64,000 nt of DNA. It comes from Heterocephalus glaber. Lineage: Eukaryota; Chordata; Mammalia; Rodentia; Bathyergidae. Positions 1 through 12,998 of this stretch are shown piece after piece. Under the pieces are notes generated by a model. The model was not told where the DNA came from. It worked only from the letters and a program-made list of their open reading frames with translations, and did not search any database. Position numbers and translations under genes: made by a program. The stretch is taken from the NCBI RefSeq assembly GCF_000247695.1, contig NW_004624843.1, forward strand, positions 1,315,353 to 1,379,352. The letters run 5' to 3'. Every line of letters begins with the position of its first letter. The stretch's first letter is position 1.

Positions 1-1243
1 TCTAGATTTATTAACCATGTCTTGCACTATGGGCACAATCTCTGCTGTTATCTGAGAAATTATTTCTGATTTCATTTTTTCCAGATCCTCTTTTTGTTGC
101 CAGTTCAGGGAGTCCAGGTGGTCGAGTATCAGATTGTTCCATGTCGTTTCCCTTTGGGGTTGCTTTAGGTGTTCTGAAAGTCTGGTTTTGAGACTTATTT
201 ATGTGTCTTCTCATTTCAGTGGGGGGAGGGAGGGTGTGTGCTGCTGGTGCCCCATGCAGCTCACCTACTGGGTGCTGGGGGCAGTGGTATGCGGCCTGGA
301 AGGTTCACTTCCTCTGCGCTGGGAGCAGCTCTGTTCCTCGGCACCTAAAGAATTGCAATCAGGATCTCATAGGGGTGTTTGCACTCTCATGTGCTTTGCA
401 GCATTCTTTATGATAGCAAACACAGTTCATAGACGTTTCAGTCCATAATCAGCTGTCTCTGAGGCTGGGATGACAAGCATGGCAGAACAAAAACAACATG
501 GTGCACACAAGGCAGCAAAAGTAACAAGGGCCTGCGGTATATTCTTGTAGAGAAAACAGTGACAGTCTATTACTTTTTGTCCTGACCTGTTACTATGGAT
601 TGCATGTGGTTTGTCCCTGCCAAAATCCACACTAAAACTTGATTACCAATGTAACATTATCGAGTGGTGGTGGTGCCTTTTGTAGATGTTAAGTCATTGA
701 GAAGGATTAATGTCTCTCTAGTGGGAGTGATCTCCTGCTCTTGGAGAACTGATTAGTTACTAAGAGAATGGCTTGTTACAAAACAAGGCTGTCTTTTGTG
801 TTTGAAATCCTCTTGCCCTTCCACTGTCCACCATTGATGTAGTAGCATCATGCAGCCTTTGCTGGCGCCATGCCCTTGGCCTTCCCAGCCTCTAAACTTT
901 GAGCCCCAGTAACCTCTTTCCTTTATAAATTCTCCAGCATCAGATGTTCTGATATAGGAACAGGAAACAAATGAAGATACTAGCCTACATATGTTTGGCT
1001 CAGTTCTTTTGTTTAGTTGGTTAGGGGAGTTTTTAAGCCAAAAATTTGTGACAGTAATTTAAAAATTGTGAAGCAAGTCATTTTTATTAAGAAATACAAA
1101 AAGCCATATACAAAAAGCCTGCATCTCAGGAATCTCACAGGACACCTCCCAAAAATTCTTAGTAAAGATAATCATAAGTAATCTGCTGGGCTGTCATTTA
1201 TTTTTTACCCCAAATTGTGGCACGTATGTGTTTGAAAATAATA

Positions 1244-1364
1244 TTGGTTTTTGTTAGTCTTGTGACATGGTCTTGCTGTGTTTCTCAGGCTTGTCTCTCA
1301 CACCTCTTCTTAAGTTACCCAGAGCACTGAAAGTACAAGAGTAGGCCACCGTGTCGGACCTTCA
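1244..1364 (-). mobile_element. B1-like SINE, old
   Basis: Weak reverse B1 similarity: GACATGGTCTTGCTGTGTTT, then GTACAAGAGTAGGCCACCGTG. Heavily diverged; identity is tentative. Confidence 0.4.
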
Positions 1365-1494
1365 AAATACTGTTTTTAAAATAGATATTTTAGGAACATT
1401 TGAATTAAGAATATTTGCATTATTAACTTAAACAGGATTCAGCTTGTCTTCAGTAGTATACAAAGAGATGATTCATAAAAAAGTAATGTGCCTG

Positions 1495-1580
1495 GGCTGG
1501 GGATTTAGCTCAGTGGTTTTGCCGCTTGCTGCGCAAACGGAAGGACCCGAGTTCGATCTCCAGTACCAAAAAAAAACAAC
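1495..1580 (+). mobile_element. ID-like SINE
   Basis: This is an alanine-tRNA-like monomer: GGGGATTTAGCTCAGTGG contains the Pol III A box and GAGTTCGATC the B box, ending AGTACC plus an A-tail. An 18-base target-site duplication (one mismatch) flanks it, 1477-1494 and 1581-1598. Confidence 0.9.
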
Positions 1581-1688
1581 AAAAAAGTACTGTGCCTGCA
1601 TTAAGTATGCCTTACAACATCAGAATTTTATGTTGAGCTGTACCTCATGTTATTCTAGTTGTTTGTTAATAGTATTTATTCATGAGAG

Positions 1689-1774
1689 TTTTTTTTTTTT
1701 GGTACCAGGGATGGAACTCGGGACCTTGTGCTTGCAAGGCAGGTGGTGGAACCACTGGGCTAAATCCCGAGCCC
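1689..1774 (-). mobile_element. ID-like SINE
   Basis: The same SINE family in reverse: T-run, GGTACC, then the reverse complement of the tRNA-like body. CATGAGAG flanks both sides (1681-1688, 1775-1782) as a target-site duplication. Confidence 0.9.
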
Positions 1775-3089
1775 CATGAGAGATTTTTTTATTGTCAGGT
1801 GCTCTATGTGTTTTACACAACCTCAGTCACAGTTGTACACATTCTATCTGCCATTTTATTGTGTTGCTAGTGAGAAAAACCAAAAAATCAGATGTTCGAT
1901 TTCATTTATTGTAGAATCACAAATAGCTTTCAGAATGCTCTACTTTCATCACATGGCAGTTCCCAAAGGATTCAAAACTATTTGTACTTCTGTTGTACTT
2001 AGTTATGGAGAGCCAGATGTGAGAGTTACGCATAGTATGTGTTTATATATCTTCACCAATTTCAGTGAGAAGACCAGAGACCTTGTGTTACATCTGTGTT
2101 ATTTAAATCTGCTTTTGCTGTACTGTAGAGCCCAAATTGCACAGAGTTTTTAAGAGTACTATACACATTAAGCTAATTAAAATGACAATGTAATTATTTG
2201 CTTTGAAAAATTGCAAATGGCCTCATCATGCAGCAGTAGGAGAAGGGTTAAATAAATTATCACATAGAGTAATACTGAGCCACTAAAAAGACAAGCAGGT
2301 TCACGGTGTGTGAAATGCAAAGCAAAGTACAGTGAGTGTTCTTACTAGAAACTCATTTGTTTTTGTCAGAGTTAGTTAAATGTACTATAAAAAATGTTGA
2401 GATAACAAAATGCCAATTATCTTTACTTCTCAGGAATAAGATTATAGTACCTTATATTTTTGGATGTTGGCTTAACCCCAGTTTTAAAATGTTCGCAAAA
2501 TCATGTAGATTATTTATAGAAAAAAGTTATTAAACTTATGCATTACCAAAATATTAAATATTAGTTTGTTTTATTCTCAAGCCTCTTCCCATTTGAGGCA
2601 TAAAGTTGTGCTTTGTAGTGAAATTCAGGGAAAACTGTACCTCCTCCTTGTACCTGCAGCCTCTGAAGGGCGCTTGCGGCTAGGCAGAGTGATGAGTGAG
2701 AGCAAGCAGACCCCAGAGCGCCCAAACTGGGATCTGTCCAGAGCCTCTTCCAGATCCTTTCTCTCCAGATCTCTTTTCTCCTTTTTACAGGTTCCCTTCT
2801 TTGCTTTCTCATCTCTGCTCCAAACCTGCCAAGCTAAAGCTACCAACTGCTCCTGTTATTAGTAGCAGGCGCTCCCTGGTTACTACTGTACAATGATTTC
2901 TTCCCTTCTTTTCCTTCCGGTTCCCCTTCACTTTATTTGTGTCAGCAAAACAAACAAATCTTAGGTGGAAGGCTCAATGAATGTTAGGTCAGTAACCATG
3001 CAGCCACAGTCCCATAACGCTGAACACCTTTCTGAGTATAGTCATTCCAGGTTAATTTTACTTGTTCATAGTACTCAGCATCATTATTC

Positions 3090-3405
3090 ATTGGGGAGAT
3101 GCAAAAACTAAAACTATTTCACATGCTAGAATGACTAAAATTTGGAAAATTTGATAATACTTAAGAACTGATAAAGATGCGAGGCAACCATAACTCTCTC
3201 ATACACTGGAGAGAAGTGTAAAATGTTACTACTACTTTGAAAACTGATAGTTTCTTACAATGTTAATGCGTATATGGTGGGATGACCCACCACTTTCACT
3301 CCTAGGTTACTTACCTAAGGATATATACAAATATCAGTCCACACAAAGAATATTTACTGCAGTTTTATTTTTTTCACAAAGTTTCCAGAACACACTGGAT
3401 TCTGT
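3090..3405 (+). mobile_element. L1M fragment (ORF2 3' part), old
   Basis: Phrases such as CTAGAATGACTAAAATTTGG, CTCTCATACACTGG and CACTCCTAGGTTACTTACC match the conserved 3' end of mammalian L1 ORF2. The copy is broken by many substitutions and is non-coding. Confidence 0.7.
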
Positions 3406-5336
3406 CTTAATTTTAAGCTGGAATAGAACATTTCGGAGCCCTAGCACTAGGCAGTTCCATTTACCTTATAATACCCAAAATTGAAAGCCTCATAAGTTTT
3501 ATTGAATATGGTCTTTTCATATCAGTTCTGATTAATCTCATTGAAAGGTCATGTGAGGTGTTAGCGCTCCGAGGTGTGGTTTGCCAGGCGAAGGAGGAGT
3601 CTGGTACACTCTGTGTGGAAGTGCATTTGTACTGCAAAATTACTAGAAAACAATGCGGGTTGACTTTCAACTCATTGCATTTAGGATTCTTTACAAATCA
3701 AACTGAACCCAAAACCCAGTAGTTTTTAATTTTCAGCTAAGTGAGATTAAAAGGAAACTATTTGCTTCGGCTAGTGTGATACTGAAATAAAATAAAATGT
3801 AGCTGGCCCATGGACATTAAGGAAGATAAAGTGTTTAATAAGTGTCTTCTAGAAAAGGTGACATCTGTATAGAACACCTGCCATCTTCATTATATCTTTA
3901 AATAAACGTGTCTCTGGGGGTTAGGAGGGCCCTTCTTTGGGCACACTGTGCTGAGACAAAGATAAATTTTAAACCTCAAGTAATTTACTATTGTGCATAG
4001 AATGCTTTTCGATGAGGAGGGAAATAAACCCCTGATTTAGATAATGCAGACCCAGTGAGGCCCATTTTGAGCAAAACTTCCAGGCTGTAACTTTATCAGT
4101 TATGACACATTTCCTACCCCTTGGTACAAGCCCTAGTTATTTAAAATTAGTTAAAATTGTTATTTTAGTGCTTTAGGTCACATCAACATTGCCTATGTGA
4201 TGTTGCATGTAGACAGTGCTTTGTTGTACCTAGGCAGAGACGTGCAGTGGAATTCTGGTTTTCTTTGTGTGCTTTGAGGAAGGGATCCAAGTGACTGCTA
4301 AGCAGTGCCTGTGTCAACAGCTTGTTTGTGTTATGTTTCTGTTCATTGCTGCCCGGCATACAGTAGGGATGGATGGGTGGAAGTGAAAGAGCACCAGTGA
4401 AAGCTGTTCTCTGAGTGCCTTTTGAATCAGTTGTCATTTGGTTAGATTGCAATCTAACCGAAAACGATTTCCATAAACAATGACTGTGAAAATCCTTGTG
4501 GCTCCAGAAAATAATATTTAATCAGCAGTGTGGTTCATCTTACTGGCCTGAGGAAAAAATAACTCACCACTGAATTCTACTCTATCATAGAATTTTTAAA
4601 AGCCCAAACCAGAACATGTTTTTAGATGTATGCATTAATACTTTTTCCCCCTAAAGATGCACCAGTTATATAGTTTCTCTGCACTCTATATTTCTCAGAC
4701 CTTGACAGTAGACAAGAGGGACATCATCAGAGTTAATGAGCAATTAGGACGCTCTTCCCTGTCCATTAACTAGCAGAATAATGAGACCAAATTAGCACTG
4801 TCCTTAAAAATGCCAAGATTTGTATTTTCTCTAAAAAAAAAAAGTCTTTCTCTGCTCTCTTTAGTTATATGGATAGACAAACAACTACTCAACTTTGAAA
4901 AAATAGACCTTGTACCTTTAGCCAACAGAAGAGAAAGGTATATAAATTGGGTGTCATTTACTTTAAACTCAGAATCATGCATTGTTTTCTCTCAAGTGGT
5001 CATAGTGAGATCTAACATCTATCACCTTATTTGTCTTAAACATTGACAGACAAAATACTTATATTGTAAATTATTGTAATTATTGTAAATTAGATTTTTT
5101 TGTGTGTGGATGAGAATGTGTGAATGCTAAGTTTTGGGTATCTAAGTATTGATTCTAAATTTGAGTTAATAAGTTCCAGACTCTGGCCCATCTATGGATT
5201 TTGGTTTTACCTGAATGTGATGAGAAGCTACTGAAAGATTTGAATAGAAATTGAGTGAAGCAGAGAAAATGGATTAAGGCTCAGAGATAGGAAGATAGTC
5301 TGTTGGAGGAGTAAAGTGGGTTGTGGCTCTGTGTGT

Positions 5337-5820
5337 GTTACTTGGCTTTCCATTGCTGTGACAAAATACCCACAAGAAACAATTTATAAAGAGGAAGGTT
5401 TACTTTGGCTTTTAGTTTGGGAGGTTTCAGTCCCTGGTTCTTCGGCTCCATTATTGCTGGGCTTATGGTGAGGCAGAACATCATGGCGGGAACCCCATGG
5501 TGGAGCAAAGCTGCTCACATCATGGTGGCCAGGAGCAAAAAGAGTAAGAGAAAGGAAGGGGCTGGGGAGGACAAAATATACCCTTAAAGGGCACACACCC
5601 CACTAGCATACTTCTAACAGCCTCTACCTCCTAAAGTTTCTACTGCTTCTCTGTGGCCCATTAAGCGATGTGTCCATCAGTGGGTTAATTCATTGATAAA
5701 GACTGGCGCCTTCATGATCCAGTCACCTCCCAAAGGCCCTACCTCTGAGGACTGCTGTCTTGAGGATTGAGCCTTCAATGCATGAGCTTTGGGGGACATT
5801 TCAGATCCAAACCATAATAA
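5337..5820 (-). mobile_element. MaLR (MST/THE1-like) LTR
   Basis: Reverse-oriented LTR with GCTGTGACAAAATACCCAC near one end and CATTTCAGATCCAAACCATA at the other, as in mammalian MaLR solo LTRs. No internal region is present. Confidence 0.75.
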
Positions 5821-5976
5821 ATTGCTGTATTTTTCTCAGTATAGGAACCAGAATGGCAGGTTACTAGGTTGGAGAGAGAGATAGGTTTTTAGGGAGACTG
5901 AAGTACATTAGGAATCCAGCAAAAGCATGGACTCTCGTACCTGCATGTGGTAAGCATTCAGTAGATGATCACTACT

Positions 5977-6342
5977 TGTTAGAGACTGAGCTATGTTCTC
6001 CCCAAACTCTTACATGGAAGCCCTAACTTGCAGTATCACTACATTTGGAGATCTTTCTCTTAAAGAGGTAATTAATTTAAATAAAATCATAAGGATGGAG
6101 CCTTAATCCCTTTGATGAGTCTTCCCCAGAAAAGAGAGACACCAGCATGCACATGTACTGAGGAAAGAGCATGTGAAAACATAGTGAAAACTTGGCCACC
6201 TGAAAGCCAAGGAGAGGTGTTGGGGAGAAACAACTCTACCAACACCTGGAGCTTGGACTTCCAGCCTCCACAGCTGTGAGAAACAAGTTTCTTTTGTTTA
6301 AGCCAGCCAGTCTTTGGTATATTATTCCGGCAGCTCTAACAC
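5977..6342 (+). mobile_element. MLT1-like LTR
   Basis: Starts TGTTAGAGACTGAGCTATG, contains CTCACAGCTGTGAG-type sequence (CCTCCACAGCTGTGAGAAAC) and ends CCGGCAGCTCTAACA. A good full-length match to the MLT1 pattern. Confidence 0.8.
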
Positions 6343-6954
6343 ATGAGTAACTACTGTTGACAATTACACCAGTATGGGAAGGCACTGTTGGATGACTTGA
6401 CACCGTGGTTCCGTTGTCAAAGACCAGCGACCCCAGACCTAAAGAGCTGCTGTTGTGCTACTAAATAAAGAACAACATCAAAACAGCATGCAAGAACTTT
6501 ATAAATGACCCTGGGCCAGGATGGACGTGCTTACCTTGCTCTAAAGATCTTTAACAAGCCATAATGCAAAACATTCCAAAGTCAACTTAGCTTTCTAATT
6601 CATGACCTGCTACCTTACTTGATTCCAGGTTCTAGCATCATACATGGATTCCCATGACGATGACAGGAAAGGAGGTACAAACATGAACCCTATCTCCTCC
6701 CTCCCACTACTACCAGCAACGACTTGCTGAAGTGGACTTTCCCATCAGTAAGAGATTTGAGGAAAATATTCTCATTTTCTTGATGCTATATATAGGGCAG
6801 AAGGGTAGGATGAAATTTGCCCCAGATTCCAGTCCTTTTTTAAGCACAGATACCAAGGGTCAGATCTGAAGGCGTAGTAGGCACTGGGCATAGTTAAGTA
6901 TTAACAGTGAGTAAGGCTTGGCTTCAGGTATAGCACAAACTCAGGACCCTCACT

Positions 6955-8090
6955 GTAACAGTTAACATTGTAAAAGCCCTTGGAAGACAGTATATAGCTA
7001 AATCTTCATGGCCTGGATTAGATACACAAACCAAAGCAATTGGACATCACCAAAAGTAAAAATTTTTGTGCTGCCAGGGATACCATCAAAAAAGTGGAAA
7101 GAAATCACAGAATGGGAGAAAATATTACCATATTAAAGATATAGCATATATCGGACAACAGACTTTTGTATGGAACATATTAAAAAACTCTTACATGTAA
7201 AGTCAATAATAAAAAAACCCTTTAAAATGGGCAAATGATCTGCATAGATATTTCTCCAAAGAAAACATACAAATGCCCTATAAACACATGAAAAGATGCT
7301 TTATTCTTATTCATCAAGGAAAGGCAAATCAAAACCATGGTGAGATATCATTTCACATCCACTAGAATGGCTATAATAATTTTAAAAATAAAAAGGCAGG
7401 GGCCAGGGATTTAGCTCAGTGGTTCTGCCATCTGCCTCACAAATACAAGGTCCCGAGTTCGATCCCGGGTACCAAAAAAAAAAAAGGCAATTTTAAATGA
7501 TACCAAAAACTGAGAAATTAGAACCCTCATACACAGTTGATGGCATTGTAAACTGGTGTAGTCTCTTTGGATAATAGTCTGGCAGTTAACCTAAATGTAC
7601 AGCAATTTCAGAGATAAATGAAAATGTGTATCTACACAAAAACTTGTACATGATAATTCATTGTAACATTCATAATAGCCAAAATGTAGAAACAACTCAA
7701 ATACCCATAAACTAATAAATGTGGATAAATAAAACCTGGTATGTCCATCCAATGAAATATTATTTGGCCATAAAAGAATGTATACAGGTTACAATATGGA
7801 TGAGCCTGGAAATATGCTAAGAGAAAGAACCTGGTTACAAAAGGGCACGTATTGTATGATTTCATTGCTGTGCAGTGGCCAGAATAGATAAATCCATAAA
7901 GACTTAGAAATGATTGGTGATGCTTAGGGCTGGAAGCTGAGAGGTAAGGAGTGAGGAAGGAAATGGGGAGTGACTGCTGGTAGATGGAGAGTTTCTGTTT
8001 AGGATGATAAAAATGTTCCCAGTTTCACTGTGAAGAACTTTGAGTTGTTTGTTCTAGGAATTAAAACTCAGTGGAAATTAATTTTAAGTA
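6955..8090 (+). mobile_element. L1M fragment, ORF2 end and 3' UTR
   Basis: Starts in ORF2-like sequence (AAAGCCCTTGGAAGACAG, AATCTTCATGGCCTGGATTA), continues through CAAATCAAAACCATGGTGAG and CACTAGAATGGCTATAATAA, and ends in the 3' UTR. Frames are disrupted. The ID SINE at 7399-7481 is inserted in it. Confidence 0.85.
7399..7481 (+). mobile_element. ID-like SINE inside an L1 fragment
   Basis: TRNA-like body with A and B boxes, GGGTACC end and A-tail. AAAAGGCA duplicates at 7391-7398 and 7482-7489. It splits the L1 sequence that continues on both sides. Confidence 0.9.
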
Positions 8091-8190
8091 AGTGTATCAT
8101 TATCCCAATAGAATAGAGGAGAAAGACTGAGGCTGGATATGCTGTGTCTCAAATTGAACAATTTGAGTTTTAAGCTGAAGGATTTTGGAA

Positions 8191-8227
8191 TGTGTGCGCG
8201 CGCGCGCGCGTATGTGTGTGTGTGTGT
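8191..8227. repeat. Alternating TG/CG tract
   Basis: Thirty-seven bases alternate strictly between pyrimidine and purine: TG units, seven CG units, TA, then TG units. Such tracts favour left-handed Z-DNA and are length-unstable. Confidence 0.95.
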
Positions 8228-9046
8228 TTAAAGCTGGGCTTTTAAGAATCTAGGATGCCATACCCCTGCACCACATCTTTCTCCAGTCTCCTGATCCTCT
8301 GCCATAACGCTCTTTTTTATCTAAGTTCCTTTTCTCCTGATTTAGTGAGAGCTAGATACAATATAAGACTAATTTTCTTTCTCTTCTGTTCTATTTTGAG
8401 ATATCACAAGCAATTTTAAGGTTTCATAAAATCACATTTTAAGCTAACAGGATAAAACTGAGCTTAATGTGTATACCAGAAGACTTGCTGTCCTGTTACT
8501 AATGATTGTCCTTAGTATAGGGCAGGCTGAGCAAACCAAAGTGTCTTCAGGAACCAAACAGATAACCAATAAATCTCGTGTAAGAGTGGGAAGTTGTGGG
8601 GCCTGTTGAACCTCAGCCTCTGATCTGTGACATCCAGGTGATGGACACGATTTGTTCTCAGAACTTCTTCTTGTAAGGATCAAGTGAGGGGGTACTTAGG
8701 AAAGTGTAGAGAGCTTTACAGTGCTGATTTTGATGTGAGATGAAATTTATTCTTTTCTCAAATAATTTATGAAGATTAATTTTTATACCTTTAATGAGAC
8801 ATCATTGGCAAATGACAAATTACTCATTTTTAAATGTACAATTTGATTAGCATTGACATATGTATATACCTGTGAAATCATCACCGTAATTAAGATAACT
8901 TATCACCCTCAGCTATTTCTTCTGTCTTTGGTAATTCATCCCTGTTCTCCTCGGCTCTCATCCCAACAAAGCACTGATATCCTGTCTGTCACTATGATTT
9001 AGTTTGCGTTTTGCAAGTGTTTTTATAAATGGCAATGTACCGTGTA

Positions 9047-9485
9047 TAGTCAGCCTTCCATATTTGTGGACTCTGCATCCATGGATCCAGCTAATTATGA
9101 ATTGAAAATACTTGAAACAAATCGATTGTACAGATCTTTTTCCTTATTATTTCCTAAACAGTACACTATAATAAATATTTATATAGCATTTGCATTATAT
9201 TAGCTATTATAGATAATCTGGAGATTATCTAAAATATACAGGAAGAGGGCCGGGGATTTAGCTCAGTGGTTTCGACGCCTGCTGCGCAAGTACAAGGACC
9301 TGAGTTCAATCCCCGATACCAAAAAATAAATAAATAAATAAAAAAAATAAAATATACAGGAAGATATTCATATGTTGTTAGATGCACTTACTAGGCCCTT
9401 TTGTTTCAGGCCCTCAAGCATAGCAGATTTTTTATATTTGCACGGTATCCTGGACCCATTCCCATGGATGCTGAGGGATAGCCAT
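9047..9485. mobile_element. MER2-like Tigger DNA transposon
   Basis: Inverted ends: TAGTCAGCCTTCCATATTTG at the left and, read in reverse, a match at the right end (ATGGATGCTGAGGGATAGCC on the plus strand). The internal AAACAGTACACTATAATAAA is typical of MER2. Inserted in an L1 and itself split by an ID SINE. Confidence 0.8.
9247..9348 (+). mobile_element. ID-like SINE inside a MER2 transposon
   Basis: Full-length copy with a TAAATAAA-type tail. The 16-base target-site duplication AAAATATACAGGAAGA lies at 9231-9246 and 9349-9364 with no mismatch, so the insertion is recent. Confidence 0.93.
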
Positions 9486-10130
9486 ACCTTTGTTGTCTGG
9501 TTTATTTCACTCAGTGTAATTATTTTTGGATTTATCTGTGTCACCATGTATATTAATAGTTCTTTCCTCTTTGTTGGATGGATACACTACAATATTTTTA
9601 TCCATTCACCTGTTGATGAACATTTGAATTGTTTCTCATATTTGACTGTTACAAAAGAAACAGTTATGGATACTCATTCACAAGTACTTGTATAGACATA
9701 TGCTTTCATTTCTGTTGAGTAAATACCTAGGAGTGAAATGGCTGAATCATATGAAAAACATATGCTCACTTTTTAAATAAACTGCCAAGCTATATTCCAA
9801 AGTAGTTGTACCATTTACATTCTTTGCAGCAGTGTATGAGGGTTTAGGTCCTCCCCAGCACTTGATATGGTCAGTCCTTTTAATTTCAGCCAGTCAAGTA
9901 GGTGTTTAGTGCCATCTCACTCTGATTTTCATTTTAATTTACCTAATAAGTAATATTTCTCACATTTATAAGGCTGTCATTTGGCATTCTTTCATTTCCA
10001 AGCTACTCTGTATATTAAGGAGTTTCTTTAAGTCATGCATACTGATTGGAATGTTTTTCACCATGTCATTGGGAATGCCACTGGATTTTCCATTACCTTT
10101 TATTTAACAGGTATTCTTTTGTTTGTTTGT

Positions 10131-10212
10131 TTGTTTGGGTATGGAGGATCAAACTCGGGTCCTTGAGCTTGCACAGCAGGTGGCGAAACCACTGAGCTAA
10201 ATCCCCGGCCCC
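10131..10212 (-). mobile_element. ID-like SINE
   Basis: Reverse-oriented copy with a (GTTT)n tail. A perfect 16-base target-site duplication TAACAGGTATTCTTTT flanks it at 10115-10130 and 10213-10228. Confidence 0.93.
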
Positions 10213-11791
10213 TAACAGGTATTCTTTTCAAAGGATTCTGAACATCTTCCAACTAGATTTTCTTTTTATATGTTAGATTATTTGATGCTATAAAATTTTG
10301 GCTAGGTTGATTTTTTTAAGGTATTGATTTTCAAGGCAGAATCATTTCATGAGCTGTCTAGTTAATTATACAGAAATGGATTTTCAGTTGAAGTCATCTC
10401 TAGTACTAACACCTTGCTGTATTCAGAAATCTTAGGTCTCTGAGTTGGAGGGACCTCAGCAGGGATTTTCTAAGTGCTCCCTGCAGCCTCCAAGAGGGGT
10501 CCATGAGGAGCCTCCATGAGGAGTCTCTGGAAGGACCTTATAAAGTAAAACAGAACAAGAATAATTCCACCTTTTGTAGACCGTTGCCAAGTTGTTACTT
10601 AAGGGGATTAAAATTGAAATAACTTGATTAACTGACTTTAAATTTTTATGGCAACTTATGATAGTTATCAGGTGAGATGTAGCCACCCAGAATAAGCTGT
10701 ACCCATTAAGAATTTGATTACTGTGTTTTAAGCCACGTGTAAATGGGAGAAAAAGTGGGCAGAAAGAGCTTATAATCTGTATCTCTGCAGCCTGTAGTGA
10801 AACTTTTTGCAATCTTACTTTCACATCATCAGCACAGTGTGGCCTTTGCAACTGTCAGGCCCAAGTTCGAATGTCAGATTCTATTTATCCCTGTTCTGTC
10901 TGTTGTCCGTCCATCCATCCATCCATCTGTCTATGTTACATCTTTCTCTCCCTCACTAGTGGAAGGGAAATAAGGGATTTCTGAAGATTTGGGGTGGTAG
11001 AAAGCCTTGGCTTCTTCCAGGGGCAGCTGGGTTTCCCACCTGAGATAGGAGATGAAGGGCGCTCGGCACAAAGGGGCACTCGCTGCGTTTCCTCCTCTTG
11101 CCCCTTCATTTAGCTCTCTCCTCTTCCATGTGATTTCTCTGTCCACTTATCATAGATCGTCTGCCAAAACTTTCTTTTTGCTTCTATTTTGATCAATTTG
11201 GGCAAATTCTTCAAAACAGATAACAGTGATAGTGAATGCTTAAGCACTAGCATTTAGCGATCCCCTTTTAGGTACCAGGCGTAGCAAGAACCTTTTATGC
11301 TATGAATCGTCCCCACCATCAAGATAATTACTGTATCCATCACCTCCAGTCATTTCCTCTGCCCCTTAGTGGAGGAGAATGTGCGCGCATTTTTTCATTT
11401 ACTTTTCACAAGAACCCATGAAATGGGATGCAGCTGAGGCTTAGAAGAAATAAAATGAGGGGTGGAATTGAGGTGTGAATACAGGTCTGTCTAAGCTTTA
11501 GAGTTTTAATCACTCTGCACATTATTCCTGTGGTATAGTTCTAAAAATATTCAATTCTCTGAAAAATATTTCACTCCCATCCCAGATAGTGGTGATTATG
11601 AAAACAATAACAACTGATACATGCCTTGTGCAGATGCATGTATCAGCTAGTGTAAGGTTCACCGCAACCCTTTACAAGTTCTGTGGCTGTTAAGAAATTT
11701 GTCCACTTACCTAAGATCACTTCAAGTTAAAATTGCTATTCAAGCCAACTTTTCCTTATCACATCAGCAGTTCTTAAAAATTTTTTTGACC

Positions 11792-11884
11792 TGGGCCTGG
11801 GATTTAACTCAGTGGCTCCACTGCCTGCCTCACAAGCGCAAGGTCCCGAGTTTGATCCTTGGTACCAAAACAAAAACAAAAAAA
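11792..11884 (+). mobile_element. ID-like SINE
   Basis: Body GGGCCTGGGATTTAACTCAG, B box GAGTTTGATCC, end GGTACC with a CAAAA-rich tail. The A-box mutation (GCTC to ACTC) and B-box changes suggest a slightly older copy. Flanking duplication is A/T-rich and not certain. Confidence 0.88.
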
Positions 11885-12844
11885 CTTTTTTGGGCTAATC
11901 AGAGAGGAGATGGAAACTCCCATCTGGTCCACTTAGACCCTTCCCAGTTTTCCAGTAGCCTGCAGAATTCTTTATCCTTGCTGCAGTCCTTGTAAAGTAG
12001 AGATATATTGGATATTTCAACCCAAAACTGAACTGAGACTAATGCCTAAGCTAGGAAGAACAAATAGCGAATTCATTAAGTAGGAATCTATTTACAGTCA
12101 ATTCCCAGGACTCATTGTGCACTCAGTGCTTCTACATCATTTAGAGATGCTAATAAATGAGTCTTTGCATTTTTTCCAAGTGTCTTCATATTTACAAATC
12201 TTATATATATCATAGAAAGTCCCCTCAACAAGCATATTCATGTGTTGACAGTTCAAATTAATACAAGTCATTAGCCCTGACAGCAGAACTGTGAAAAGAA
12301 GTCTCATTCATAAATTTGTTAATTATGTTACTCTGCTTAGAATTTAATCGCAGGCTAGTCTTTAATCACTTCTATATTTGGGCAAAAGGCCATCTTCTAA
12401 ACACCATAGATTTTCACATTTACTTTGGATAAGGGAATTTTATTAAAATTGACCTGTGGTTGGAATTTAATTTTCCAGTATGCAGGAACTGGTGAAATCA
12501 GAGACAGTAATCTTTCTGGAAAAGAATAATCAAGAGAATTGGAAAAGCCAGGCGAGGGAGGAATAAGGGAAAAGGAAGGTATCGATGCATACCATACGTT
12601 TTTCTACATAGCTAACAATTGTACTTTTTGTATACTCACTTTGGATGCCTTTTCTGAAATCCAAAGTCATTTTATTTAGATTATTAGTAGATATATGGTA
12701 CAGAAAATTTGAAGATAATTGGTTGCTTTGATCCAAAATTGAGCTGTCTTCTCTCTACTGACGTAAACCGCCTACTTTTCAAATGCTTTTGTTTCAGAGC
12801 AAGAATTCTCCACCTTGAGCTGAGTAGTTCCCTGAGGGGTTGGT

Positions 12845-12998
12845 GAGCCTGGTATGGAGTGTAGGGGTTGTGAGGCATCCCTGACTTCTCCCTGCCGGAT
12901 GCCAGCTCACCCCTCCTCCAACTGGTGTCCACCAAAAATGTCTCTGGGCATTGCCAGCTGTCTTCTGGAGACACCTGAGTGAGAATTACTGTGCTAGA
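12845..12998 (-). mobile_element. MER20-like hAT MITE fragment
   Basis: CAACTGGTGTCCACCAAAAA, TGTCTCTGGGCATTGCC and GAGTGAGAATTACTGTGC are MER20 in reverse. The plus-strand left end is truncated. Confidence 0.65.

Larger units (their letters stand above)
8765..10000 (-). mobile_element. L1M fragment, reverse, carrying a MER2 insertion
   Basis: The left part (8765-9046) and right part (9486-10000) are reverse L1M sequence, e.g. GTACAATTTGATTAGCATTG and TACCTAGGAGTGAAATGGC. Both pieces belong to the same old L1 class and are separated by the MER2 element. Confidence 0.75.

Noticed and set aside
1495..1580. tRNA gene calls for this and the other tRNA-like bodies
   Set aside because: They have Pol III boxes but end in GGTACC plus A-tails and target-site duplications, which mark SINEs, not tRNA genes.
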